Positions 36,399 through 45,223 of a stretch of DNA of 64,000 nucleotides are shown here, one piece after another (the first letter of the stretch is position 1; every line of letters begins with the position of its first letter). The stretch comes from an uncultured Clostridia bacterium (lineage in GTDB: Bacteria > Bacillota > Clostridia > TANB77 > CAG-508): positions 7,750-71,749 of the forward strand of contig CAKOVK010000005.1 of assembly GCA_934121925.1 (NCBI GenBank). The letters run 5' to 3'. Both the position numbers and the translations under genes were made by a program. The notes beneath the pieces are model-generated. The model did no database searches and was not told the origin of the DNA. It worked only from the letters and a program-made list of their open reading frames with translations.

Positions 36399-36426
36399 AT
36401 GAAAAAAATTAAAGAGGTGCATATAT

Positions 36427-36873
36427 ATGAAGGTTATATTATTACAAGATATTAAAAATGTAGGGAAAAAAGATGAGATTATAAATGCAAACGATGGTTA
36501 TGCAAGAAACTTTTTATTTCCAAAGAAACTAGCATTAGAAGCAACAAAGGACAACCTTCTAAAACTACAAGCAAAAAGGGATTCACAAGCACATAAAAAA
36601 AGTTTAGAGATAGAAGAATTTAAAAAACAAGCCGATAAAATAAATAATATAACATTAGATTTAAAAGTAAAAGCAGGAGAAAACGGAAAAATATTTGGCG
36701 GAATAACAGCAAAAGAAATATCACAAGAACTAAAAAATAAGCAAAACATGGATATAGATAAAAAGAAAATAGTTTTAAAAGAAACAATAAAAAACATAGG
36801 AAGATTTTCAGTAGATATAAAATTTGGAGAAGGAATAAATGCAAAATTAACATTAAATATTATGGCAGAATAA
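36427..36873 (+). CDS. rplI: Ribosomal protein bL9
   Basis: 148-aa bL9 of the large subunit. The N-terminal rRNA-binding domain begins MKVILLQDIKNVGKKDEIINANDGYARNFL, which is essentially diagnostic, followed by the long helix and C-terminal domain (GKIFGGITAKEI). It precedes dnaB, the usual Firmicute arrangement. bL9 is known to influence frame maintenance; it looks normal here. Confidence 0.96.
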   Translation: MKVILLQDIKNVGKKDEIINANDGYARNFLFPKKLALEATKDNLLKLQAKRDSQAHKKSLEIEEFKKQADKINNITLDLKVKAGENGKIFGGITAKEISQELKNKQNMDIDKKKIVLKETIKNIGRFSVDIKFGEGINAKLTLNIMAE

Positions 36874-36962
36874 TAAACAGATTGTAACAAATCACACTTT
36901 TCACCGCGCATTTCACACTTCGTGAAATTACAATCTATAAAACAAGATAGGAGATAAATAAA

Positions 36963-38298
36963 ATGGAATTAGGAAAAATACCACCACATGATATAGAAGC
37001 AGAACAAGCAGTAATAGGAAGTATGCTTACAGATAAAGATGCTGTGGTAGAAGCAATAGAAGTATTAAAAGAAGATGATTTTTATAGGCAAGATAATAAA
37101 TTGATTTATGAAGCTATAGTAAACCTATATAATAGAGCAGAACCAATAGATATAATAACAGTAAAAGCAGAGTTAGTTTCTTTAGGAAAATTTGAACAAG
37201 TTGGTGGATTAGAATATTTAGCTATGCTACCAGACAAAGTTCCTACAACTGCAAATGTAGATAAATATATAAGAATAGTAGAAGAAAAATCTGTTTTAAG
37301 AAGGCTAATAAAAGCATCAAATGAATTAATAGAGTTAGGGTATGCAGAAACTGAAGATTTAGACACAATAATGGACCAAGCAGAGAAAAAAATATTTGAG
37401 ATAGCACAAGGAAAAAATCAAAAGGGTTATTCTGCCTTAAAAGACATATTAGTAGAAAGTTTTGCAGAAATAGAAAAACTGTATAATCAAAAGGAACCTA
37501 TAACGGGAATTCCAACAGGTTTTGCAGACTTAGATTATAAAACAGCACGGACTTCACAACTCTGATTTAGTATTAGTTGCTGCAAGACCAGCAATGGGTA
37601 AATCTGCATTTGCACTAAATATTGCAACAAATGCAGCAGTACAAGCAAAAGTACCAGTTGTTATATTTAACCTAGAAATGTCAAAAAGCCAACTAGTAAG
37701 TAGAATTTTATGTAGTGAAGCAATGGTAGATAGCAACAAAGTAAGAACAGGAAAAATAGAAGAAGATGACTGGGTAAAACTTGCAACAGCACTTGGACCT
37801 TTGTCAGAAGCTCCTATATATATAGATGATACACCGGGAATAACTGTAACAGAAATAAGAGCAAAATGTAGAAAATTAAAATTAGAAAAAAATATAGGGT
37901 TAATAGTAATAGATTATTTGCAATTAATTCAAGGAACGGGAAAAAGAAATGCTAGTCGTGAACAAGAAATCTCTGAAATAAGTAGATCTTTAAAAATACT
38001 TGCAAAGGAATTAGATGTTCCAGTAATAGCATTATCACAGTTATCAAGAGCAGCAGAACAAAGAGCTGACCATAGACCAATGCTTTCAGACCTTCGTGAA
38101 TCTGGTGCAATTGAGCAAGATGCAGACATAGTAATGTTTTTATATAGAGATGACTATTATAACCCAGATTCAGAAAAGAAAAATATAGCAGAAGTAATAA
38201 TGGCAAAACATAGAGCAGGTTCAACAGGAACAGTAGAGCTATTATGGCTTGGAAATTATACAAAGTTTGTAAATATAGAAAAATATAGGGATGAATAA
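36963..38298 (+). CDS. dnaB: Replicative DNA helicase (needs +1 shift at CGG)
   Basis: 444-aa hexameric replicative helicase once bridged. The N-terminal primase-interaction domain begins PPHDIEAEQAVIGSML. The RecA-like domain has Walker A ARPAMGKSAFA (207-217), Walker B GLIVIDYLQLIQ, QLSRAAEQR and DADIVMFLYR. Zero-frame CGG 37548-37550 falls in the linker at codon 196; skipping C37548 restores TAGLHNSDLVLVAARP with the conserved glycine. Unshifted reading stops five codons later, giving a helicase with no motor domain. The length after shift is normal. As the cell needs DnaB, efficient bridging must occur unless a second dnaB exists. Confidence 0.92.
37548..37550 (+). other. CGG +1 frameshift site 9 (DnaB, Gly196)
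   Basis: Zero-frame ACA GCA CGG ACT TCA CAA CTC TGA. Skipping C37548 gives GCA GGA CTT CAC AAC TCT GAT (AGLHNSD). Confidence 0.95.
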
Positions 38299-38302
38299 AA
38301 CA

Positions 38303-38346
38303 AAGAGGAGGTTCCAACATTAAAAATGCGGGCAACCTCCTTTTGC
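38303..38346 (+). terminator. Terminator after dnaB
   Basis: GGAGGTT pairs with AACCTCC across a 22-base loop, followed by TTTT. Confidence 0.6.
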
Positions 38347-38392
38347 GACCGAGTATTACGCTACTAAGTCAAAAGCGGTGGAGCGCAAGGAA

Positions 38393-38701
38393 TTACTTTT
38401 TAGGGAGTTGAAGATAAGAATCAATTTTTCTAAGTTCTACAAGAGATTTTTCAAACTCAATTCTTGCTTCAATTGGAGAAACCTCACCTGTGCAAACTTT
38501 GCGAATAAGATTCTGCATTGATTGCTTTTCATTTGTAAGGATTCTCCAGTTAGGTGCTTGTAAAGCAAATATGCCAACTTCTTTTTTGAAATTGGTATTA
38601 TCGGTTACATTATCTAAAGTACCGATAATGTCTTTACAGACATTTATTGCAGAAAACACCTCCTCTTTCAAAAGTTTTACCTTTGCAGTGATTGCTAACA
38701 T
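38393..38701 (-). CDS. Small helical protein of unknown function
   Basis: 102-aa, mainly helical protein; family not recognised. The start ATG 38701 is set by a strong AAAGGAGG eight bases upstream, so the longer in-frame extension to 38764 is not needed. The sequence (AITAKVKLLKEEVFSAINVCKDIIGTL broken by DNVTDN, then a charged C-terminal helix) has no membrane segment or known motif. A small hairpin (CACAGCATTGCTGTG) lies upstream at 38743-38757. Confidence 0.6.
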   Translation of the reverse strand: MLAITAKVKLLKEEVFSAINVCKDIIGTLDNVTDNTNFKKEVGIFALQAPNWRILTNEKQSMQNLIRKVCTGEVSPIEARIEFEKSLVELRKIDSYLQLPKK

Positions 38702-38800
38702 TACGTTAGCCTCCTTTCGGGCAGTTAGCCCAAATATTTTTTTCACAGCATTGCTGTGATACATATAATTATACCACTTTATGTAAAATAATGCAAATTA

Positions 38801-38829
38801 TTGTATTTTTAAATTAAAAATGCTATAAT
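38801..38829 (+). promoter_or_regulatory. Promoter of tilS
   Basis: TTGTAT at 38801-38806 and TATAAT at 38824-38829, 17 bases apart, 29 bases before tilS. Confidence 0.7.
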
Positions 38830-38858
38830 TCAAGCATTAAATAATTAGGAGACCAAAT

Positions 38859-39872
38859 ATGAAAAGTGAAATTTTGCAAACAATAAAAAAATATAACTTA
38901 ATAGAAAATGGAGATAGTATTGTAGTAGGGGTATCTGGGGGGCCAGATTCAATATGCTTGCTACATGTACTAAATGATCTAAAAAACGAATTGAATTTTA
39001 AAATATATGTAGCTCATATAAACCATATGATAAGAAAAGAGGCAGATGAGGAAACAGAATATGTAAAAAGTTTTTGCAAAAACATAGGAGTAGAATGCTT
39101 TGTAAAGAGAATAGATGTAATAAAAACTTCAAAAGAATTAAAAATTGGAACGGAAGAAGCAGGAAGAAAGATCAGATATGATTTTTTTGAAGAGGTATTA
39201 AAAAACACAAATTCAAATAAAATTGCAACAGCGCATAATAATAATGATAAAGTAGAAACTATAATAATGAATATTTTAAGAGGAAGCGGAATAGCTGGAT
39301 TAAAAGGATTAGATCCAATAAGAGAAAATAAATTTATAAAACCATTAATAGAAATATCAAGGGAAGAAATAGAGGCTTATTGTGAAGAAAATAAATTGGC
39401 GCCAAGAATAGATAAGTCAAATAACGAAAATATTTATACAAGAAACAAAGTAAGAAATTCCGTTATTCCGTATATAAAAAAAGAATTTAATCCTAATATT
39501 CTGAAAACAATAAATAGACTATCAGAAGTTGCAACAGAAGAAAATGAATATTTAGACAAAATTACAATACAAGCATTTAATGAAATAAATGTAAGGGAGA
39601 TATCCGAAGGCAATATAGAAAAAAATAAAGAAACCGAAACAGTTACTCTAGACCTAAAAAAATTCAATAATTTAGAATTAGTAATAAAAAGAAGGCTAAT
39701 ACTATATACTATTAATGAACTTTTAGGAACAATAGATGGGATAGAAAAAATAAACATAGATGATATTATAAAGATGTGTAGTAAAAATATAGGTAACAAA
39801 TATTTAATGCCAACAAAAAAAATTAAGATTCTAGTAAAAAAAGGAAAAATTTTTTTTATGGCTGTGAATTGA
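38859..39872 (+). CDS. tilS: tRNA(Ile)-lysidine synthase, short form
   Basis: 337-aa TilS, which converts C34 of the AUA-reading tRNA-Ile to lysidine. The PP-loop VVGVSGGPDSICLLHVL is at 21-37; ATAHNNNDKVETIIMNILRGSGIAGL and NIYTRNKVRNSVIPY are conserved. Most Firmicute TilS proteins are ~450 aa. This one keeps the N-terminal and part of the middle domain but lacks most of the C-terminal tRNA-binding region. The gene normally between tilS and ftsH (hpt) is absent. Confidence 0.92.
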   Translation: MKSEILQTIKKYNLIENGDSIVVGVSGGPDSICLLHVLNDLKNELNFKIYVAHINHMIRKEADEETEYVKSFCKNIGVECFVKRIDVIKTSKELKIGTEEAGRKIRYDFFEEVLKNTNSNKIATAHNNNDKVETIIMNILRGSGIAGLKGLDPIRENKFIKPLIEISREEIEAYCEENKLAPRIDKSNNENIYTRNKVRNSVIPYIKKEFNPNILKTINRLSEVATEENEYLDKITIQAFNEINVREISEGNIEKNKETETVTLDLKKFNNLELVIKRRLILYTINELLGTIDGIEKINIDDIIKMCSKNIGNKYLMPTKKIKILVKKGKIFFMAVN

Positions 39873-40011
39873 ACTTCCGTAAGAAAAACGTTGATACATA
39901 AGGGATTGAAGAAAAAAACTTTATAAAAAACTATTGTAATTAAAAAACCAATATGTTATATTGCATACATAAAATGAGGAGTATACCTCAATCAATAAAG
40001 GAGATTCAAAA

Positions 40012-41841
40012 ATGAAAAAAAGTTTAAAAACATTAGCTATGTGGTTAATAATAAGTATAATATTTATAATACTTATATCTTCAATACTAGATAACAAAGA
40101 AAATAAAATGACATATTCAGAACTTTTAACAGCACTTCAAAACGGAACAGTAGAGAGTATAGAATTAGAAGTTGATAAAGGCATGATAAAAACAGAAGAG
40201 ACAGGAAAAGGATATGTAAAAATAAAAAATGGCAAAGGTGAAAAACAAGTAGATATTCCTAATGTAGAAAGCTTTATGAGTTCTGTAAGCAAATATTTAG
40301 AAGAAGGAACAGTTGAATTAAGCCAAAAAACAGAATCAGTATTAATAACTATATTAAATTTACTTGCACCAATAGGAATTTTGATTATATTCTTTGTATT
40401 TATGTTCTTGTTAATGGGAAATTCTCAAGGTGGAGCAGGAAATAAAACAATGTCATTCGGAAAAAGTAGAGCCAGAATGATGGGAACAGCAGAAAAAACA
40501 AGAGTAACATTTGAGGATGTAGCAGGAGTAGATGAAGAAAAAGAGGAACTAGAAGAAATAGTAGAATTCTTAAAATCACCTAAAAAATTCACAGATATGG
40601 GAGCAAGAATTCCAAAAGGAGTTTTATTAGTAGGTCAACCAGGTACAGGTAAAACTTTACTTGCAAAAGCAGTAGCAGGAGAAGCGGGAGTTCCATTCTT
40701 TATAATAAGTGGTTCTGATTTCGTAGAAATGTTCGTAGGTGTTGGTGCATCTAGAGTTAGAGACTTATTCGAACAAGCAAAAAAGAATGCCCCATGTATA
40801 ATATTTATAGATGAAATAGATGCAGTAGGACGTCAAAGAGGAGCAGGTCTTGGTGGAGGACACGATGAAAGAGAACAAACATTAAATCAATTGTTAGTTG
40901 AAATGGATGGATTTGGAACAAATGAAGGTGTAATAGTTCTTGCTGCAACAAATAGACCAGATGTATTAGATAAAGCATTATTAAGACCAGGAAGATTTGA
41001 TAGACAAATAGTAGTATCATCACCAGATGTAAAAGCTAGAGAACAAATATTAGAAGTTCATAGCAGAAAGAAAAAAATAGGTGACGATGTAGACCTAAAA
41101 GTAATTGCAAAAAATACAGCAGGTTTTGCAGGAGCAGACCTAGAAAATGTATTAAATGAAGCAGCACTACTTGCTGCAAGAAGAAATAAAAAAGAAATTG
41201 GAATGGCAGAAATAGAAGATGCAATGGTAAAAGTTACAATGGGACCAGAGAAAAAGAGCAGAGTAAGAAGTGAAAAAGAAAATAAATTAGTAGCTTTTCA
41301 TGAAGCAGGTCATGCAGTTGTAAGTAGATTTCTACCAACTCAAGATACAGTACATCAAATATCAATAGTACCTCGTGGTATGGCTGGTGGTTATACAATG
41401 TACAAACCAGATGAAGATAAAAACTTTATGTCAAAAACAGAAATGGAAGAAAGCATTATATCTTTACTAGGAGGAAGAGTTGCTGAAAGTCTAGTATTAA
41501 ATGATATTTCAACAGGTGCAAGCAATGATATAGAAAGAGCTTCTAAAATTGCAAGAGATATGGTAACAAAATATGGAATGAGTGAAAGAGTAGGAACAAT
41601 TACATTTGGCTCAGGACAAGAAGAAGTATTTTTAGGAAGAGATTTAGCACAAGCTAAAAACTACAGTGAAGAAACAGCAGGAATAATAGACGAAGAGGTA
41701 AAAAGAATTATAGACAAAGCATATAACTTAGCAAGAGAAATACTAAGTAACAATATGGATAAATTAACAGCAGTAGCAACCAAATTATTAGAAAAAGAGA
41801 AAATAGACGGAGAGGAATTTGAAGAGATATTCAATGCATAG
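40012..41841 (+). CDS. ftsH: ATP-dependent zinc metalloprotease FtsH
   Basis: 609-aa membrane AAA+ protease for quality control. Two membrane helices lie at about 8-26 and 116-137. The AAA domain has Walker A GQPGTGKTLL and Walker B CIIFIDEIDAVG, with a second region of homology ATNRPDVLDKALLRPGRFDR. The protease active site is AFHEAGHAVV, with the third ligand in the following helix. AAGGAG precedes ATG. No zero-frame CGG occurs. Confidence 0.97.
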   Translation: MKKSLKTLAMWLIISIIFIILISSILDNKENKMTYSELLTALQNGTVESIELEVDKGMIKTEETGKGYVKIKNGKGEKQVDIPNVESFMSSVSKYLEEGTVELSQKTESVLITILNLLAPIGILIIFFVFMFLLMGNSQGGAGNKTMSFGKSRARMMGTAEKTRVTFEDVAGVDEEKEELEEIVEFLKSPKKFTDMGARIPKGVLLVGQPGTGKTLLAKAVAGEAGVPFFIISGSDFVEMFVGVGASRVRDLFEQAKKNAPCIIFIDEIDAVGRQRGAGLGGGHDEREQTLNQLLVEMDGFGTNEGVIVLAATNRPDVLDKALLRPGRFDRQIVVSSPDVKAREQILEVHSRKKKIGDDVDLKVIAKNTAGFAGADLENVLNEAALLAARRNKKEIGMAEIEDAMVKVTMGPEKKSRVRSEKENKLVAFHEAGHAVVSRFLPTQDTVHQISIVPRGMAGGYTMYKPDEDKNFMSKTEMEESIISLLGGRVAESLVLNDISTGASNDIERASKIARDMVTKYGMSERVGTITFGSGQEEVFLGRDLAQAKNYSEETAGIIDEEVKRIIDKAYNLAREILSNNMDKLTAVATKLLEKEKIDGEEFEEIFNA

Positions 41842-41883
41842 ATAAATAATGAAATAATGTTATTATTGCCAGATTATAGTATA

Positions 41884-41913
41884 GAACAAAGCGACTTTAG
41901 TCGCCCTTTGTTC
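41884..41913 (+). terminator. Terminator-like hairpin after ftsH
   Basis: GAACAAAGCGACT pairs with AGTCGCCCTTTGTTC. A copy of repeat R2 follows it directly (41910-41990). Confidence 0.6.
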
Positions 41914-42011
41914 TTGCTGATTTGAGTTTCCGAATGAAATGAGGAAATCTCAAAGGCAATAGCGATTATAGCATTTTTATATAGTAGGAAATGAAAAATT
42001 TCCTACTATAT

Positions 42012-42049
42012 AAAAAAGTTTGCCAGAATTTATTTGGCAAACTTTTTTA
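42012..42049 (-). terminator. Terminator of purN
   Basis: AAAAAAGTTTGCCA pairs with TGGCAAACTTTTTT. On the minus strand it covers the end of purN and finishes in a T tract. Confidence 0.85.
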
Positions 42050-42595
42050 ATACATTAATTAATTGGACTTTTTCAACTTCTTGAACTTTTTTTGCTAAGC
42101 TTTCAGGAGTTTCGTCATTAGAAAGTTTGATTTTTGCTTGAGAAATAATATTACCTTCATCATAATTATTATTAACAAAATGAACAGTAGGTCCACTAAA
42201 TTCTTCTTTAGCTTCTATAACAGCTTTATGAACATTCATGCCATACATTCCTTTACCACCAAATTTAGGTAAAAGTGAAGGATGAGTATTTATTATGGTA
42301 TATTTACTTATTAATCTATTCCCTATTAATTTTAAATAACCAGCAAGAACAATTAAATCAACATTATAATCATCTAAAACACTTTCTAATTCTATATCAA
42401 TTTCATCTTTATCTTTTCCAGATATAATATAAGTAGGGATATTACTATTTTTAGCTCTTTCAAGAGCGTATGCGTTTGGATTGTTAGAAACAACCAAATT
42501 GATTTTAGCCTTTAAATCTCCGACTATCTATACTATCAATAATTGCTTGTAAGGTAGAACCATTCCCGAGAAGCAAAAACAACTAAATTATACAT
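42030..42595 (-). CDS. purN: Phosphoribosylglycinamide formyltransferase (needs two +1 shifts at CGG)
   Basis: 187-aa GAR transformylase, third step of purine synthesis (GAR + 10-formyl-THF to FGAR), product user of PurD. Start ATG 42595 gives MYNLVVFAS, then two frame breaks. Zero-frame CGG at 42568-42566 becomes G10 in the phosphate-binding SGNGSTLQAI. A second at 42522-42520 becomes G25 in DSGDLKAKINLVVSN. The rest (YLKLIGNRLI, INTHPSLLPKFGGKGMYG with the catalytic His/Asn region, GPTVHFVNNNYDEG) is intact. Without both shifts the protein stops within about 20 codons. Confidence 0.9.
42520..42522 (-). other. CGG +1 frameshift site 11 (PurN, Gly25)
   Basis: Minus-strand reading GAT AGT CGG AGA; skipping the C (plus-strand 42522) gives AGT GGA GAT TTA AAG GCT, in frame with the rest of purN. 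Confidence 0.9.
42566..42568 (-). other. CGG +1 frameshift site 10 (PurN, Gly10)
   Basis: Minus-strand reading GCT TCT CGG GAA TGG; skipping the C (plus-strand 42568) gives TCT GGG AAT GGT TCT (SGNGS). It is the only site with GGG. Confidence 0.93.
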
Positions 42596-42869
42596 AAAAA
42601 CACATCCCCTCAAAATATAATAAAATTATAACATTATATAAAGAAAAAGACAAATTGGAATTTGTGTGAGTAAATTGTTTTCTGAAAAATTAAAATATTA
42701 AAAATAGAAAAAACGTTGCGAATGGATTGAGCTTGAGGTAGAAATTGTTCTTCTATATGAGTAGGGAATCTCGTTTTTAATGAGGGCGCTGCGAAGAGAG
42801 AAGATTTACAATTTCTACGAAAGCGACATGACCGAGCAATTTTTGGAATTTTTCATATTTTAATTTTTG

Positions 42870-43100
42870 TTAGATTAATTATATAAGATAACATATTAAT
42901 TTTAAAAACAATGGTCTCCAAACTCACGGGTATTCCCACGCCTCAAAGGGCTGTCGACGCATTGTTTGTAAAAATTAATATTGTTATCTTTGTCGGATTA
43001 ATGAAAAATAAATTTTTCATTAATCCGACAAAGAATTAGGCAATTTAAATTTATAGCCCGTTTAACATAGAGCAAATAAAAAGTTAAGCAAATTACAATT
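42870..43100. repeat. Dispersed palindromic repeat R3 (copy 1)
   Basis: Two nested palindromes. AAGATAACATATTAATTTT...AAAACAATG (42888 onward) pairs with CATTGTTTGTAAAAATTAATATTGTTATCTT (ending about 42991, shown in parts). A perfect hairpin TTTGTCGGATTAATGAAAAA with its complement lies at 42989-43033. The second half matches 63865-64000 in inverted orientation, including GGCAATTTAAATTTATAGCC. The 42596-43209 gap holds no gene that I can support. Confidence 0.7.
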
Positions 43101-43209
43101 TTTTTAATTAAAAACAGAAAAAAATGCCAAATTTTAAAAAACTATATACAATTTTAAAATTTACAATTATAATAAATTCATGTGAAAAATTATAATGGAG
43201 GAACTTTTA

Positions 43210-44637
43210 ATGTTTGATAATGTCAAAGAGGAATGTGGAGTATTTGGAGTATACTCAAAAAAACCTGAAAAACTTGCATACATTACTTGCGTAGGTCTAT
43301 CTGGTCTTCAACATAGAGGCGAAGAAAGCTGTGGTATAGCAGTAAATACAGATGGAGTAATATCTTATCATAAAGAACCAGGTTTGGTTTCAGAGGTTTT
43401 TACAAATGATGTATTGGATAATCTTCCAGCAGGAAATATGTCAATAGGACATGTTAGATACTCAACAACAGGAGCTGCAAAAAAAGAAAACGCTCAACCG
43501 ATAGTTATAAGACACAAAAAAGGAAATTTAGCGGTAGCACATAATGGAAATATTACAAATGCTATGGAACTAAAACAAGAATTAGAGGATAATGGAGCAA
43601 TATTTACAACAACAAGCGATACAGAGGTTATTTGTCATATTATAGTTAGAGAAAGACTAAAAGCAAAATCTACAGAAGAAGCGATTGCAAACACAATGAA
43701 AATTTTAAAAGGTTCATATTCATTAGTAATAATGTCACCACAAAAGTTAATAGCTTGCAGAGATCCACAAGGGTTTAGACCATTATGTATGGGAAAATTA
43801 GGTGAAGATATTGTTTTTGCATCAGAGAGTTGTGCACTGGATATATGTGGGGCAGAATTTATAAGAGACGTAAAACCAGGAGAAATAATAGTAGTACAAG
43901 ATGGAAATATAAAATCAATTGAATACAAAGAAAAAGCACCTAAAGGAATGTGTATATTTGAATATATATATTTTGCAAGACCTGATTCAGTATTAGAAGG
44001 AATGGGAGTACATGAATTTAGAGAAAAAGCAGGAAGATATTTAGCAACACAAATGCCAGTTGATGCAGATATTGTGGCAGCAGTACCGGATTCTGGAATA
44101 GATGCAGCACTTGGATATTCAAAAGAATCAAAAATTCCTTATGATTTAGTATTTACAAAAAGCAAGTATATAGGAAGAACATTTATACAAAATACACAAA
44201 ACAAAAGAAAAAAATTAGTAGCATTAAAATTGAATCCATTAAAGAATAGTATAAAGGGAAAGAGAATAATATTAATAGACGACTCAATTGTAAGAGGAAC
44301 AACTCTTGCAGGAATAGTAAAAACTCTTAGAAAAGCAGGCGCAAAGGAGATTCATTTAAGAATTGCATCACCAGCTTTTATAGACGTATGTTATTTTGGA
44401 ACAGATATAGATAGCAAAGAAAATTTAATAGCAAATGGAAGAGCTATTGAAGAAATAAGAAAAATTATTGGAGCAGATACATTAGAATACTTAAGTATAG
44501 ACAATTTAAAAGAGATATCAAAGGGATGTAATATGGAAGATTTTTGTATGGGATGCTTTACAGGAAAATACCCAATAGAAGTACCAAAAGAAATAAAAAA
44601 AGATAGGTTTGAAGAAAAAATTCAAAGCAGGAGGTAA
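43210..44637 (+). CDS. purF: Amidophosphoribosyltransferase
   Basis: 475-aa PurF, first committed step of purine synthesis (PRPP + Gln to phosphoribosylamine). The Ntn nucleophile is the cysteine in KEECGVFGVYS, exposed after propeptide removal. LSGLQHRGEESCGI and GHVRYSTTGAA are glutaminase motifs. The PRPP loop is IILIDDSIVRGTT. The C-terminal CNMEDFCMGC provides cluster cysteines as in the Bacillus enzyme. ATG 43210 follows GGAGG; the GGAGG would overlap ATG 43195. Confidence 0.96.
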   Translation: MFDNVKEECGVFGVYSKKPEKLAYITCVGLSGLQHRGEESCGIAVNTDGVISYHKEPGLVSEVFTNDVLDNLPAGNMSIGHVRYSTTGAAKKENAQPIVIRHKKGNLAVAHNGNITNAMELKQELEDNGAIFTTTSDTEVICHIIVRERLKAKSTEEAIANTMKILKGSYSLVIMSPQKLIACRDPQGFRPLCMGKLGEDIVFASESCALDICGAEFIRDVKPGEIIVVQDGNIKSIEYKEKAPKGMCIFEYIYFARPDSVLEGMGVHEFREKAGRYLATQMPVDADIVAAVPDSGIDAALGYSKESKIPYDLVFTKSKYIGRTFIQNTQNKRKKLVALKLNPLKNSIKGKRIILIDDSIVRGTTLAGIVKTLRKAGAKEIHLRIASPAFIDVCYFGTDIDSKENLIANGRAIEEIRKIIGADTLEYLSIDNLKEISKGCNMEDFCMGCFTGKYPIEVPKEIKKDRFEEKIQSRR

Positions 44638-44641
44638 AAGA

Positions 44642-45124
44642 ATGGCTTGTAATTGTGAAGGAAATCAAAAAGATGAAGCAATGAATAGCATCTTAGAAAA
44701 ATATACAAAAGACAAAAGTAATTTAATACAAATATTAAATGAGGTTCAAGAGCATTATGGATATATACCAAAACATGCTCAAATGGAAATTTCAGAGTAT
44801 TTAGAAATCCCACTTGCAGAAATTTATGGTGTAATTACATTTTATGCAAGATTTACATTAAAACCAAAAGGAAAATACAACGTAGCAGTATGCTTAGGAA
44901 CAGCATGCTTTGTAAAAGGTTCAGAAAAAGTATTAGATAAAGCAAAAGAAATCCTAAAAATAGATGTAGGAGAAACAACAGAGGATGGAGAGTTTTCACT
45001 AGAAGCAACAAGATGTATAGGAGCATGTGGACTAGCACCAGTATTTACAGTAAACGAAGAGGTTTATGGAAAAGCTACACCAGAATTAATGGAAAAGGTA
45101 ATTGCAAAATACAAAAGCAAATAA
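44642..45124 (+). CDS. NuoE/HydC-like [2Fe-2S] subunit of the hydrogenase complex
   Basis: 160-aa thioredoxin-fold ferredoxin subunit. The four cluster cysteines are in CLGTACFVKG and ATRCIGACGLAP. VQEHYGYIPKHAQMEI is the N-terminal family block. GGAGG precedes ATG 44642. Together with the next two genes it encodes a NAD(P)-linked, probably electron-bifurcating [FeFe]-hydrogenase. The start lies 4 bases after the purF stop, so purF and hydrogenase may share a transcript. Confidence 0.93.
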   Translation: MACNCEGNQKDEAMNSILEKYTKDKSNLIQILNEVQEHYGYIPKHAQMEISEYLEIPLAEIYGVITFYARFTLKPKGKYNVAVCLGTACFVKGSEKVLDKAKEILKIDVGETTEDGEFSLEATRCIGACGLAPVFTVNEEVYGKATPELMEKVIAKYKSK

Positions 45125-45150
45125 TGTAAAGCGATTGATAAAAAATAGAC

Positions 45151-45179
45151 TTGTAGGGGTCGCCAACATCGGCGACCCA
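45151..45179. repeat. GTAGGGG palindromic intergenic repeat
   Basis: TGTAGGGGTCGCC and GGCGACCC flank AACATC, in the 99-base gap inside the hydrogenase operon. Confidence 0.65.
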
Positions 45180-45223
45180 CACCTCAAAAAAATTGCTAAA
45201 AATTTATATTATAGGAGGCCAAA

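Noticed and set aside
38393..38764. Longer start (38764) for the small helical protein
   Set aside because: A strong AAAGGAGG directs translation to ATG 38701, and the extension overlaps a promoter-proximal hairpin.
42596..43194. A gene or RNA in the 600-base gap before purF
   Set aside because: Only palindromic repeat DNA is visible; no open frame with a ribosome site and no recognisable riboswitch.
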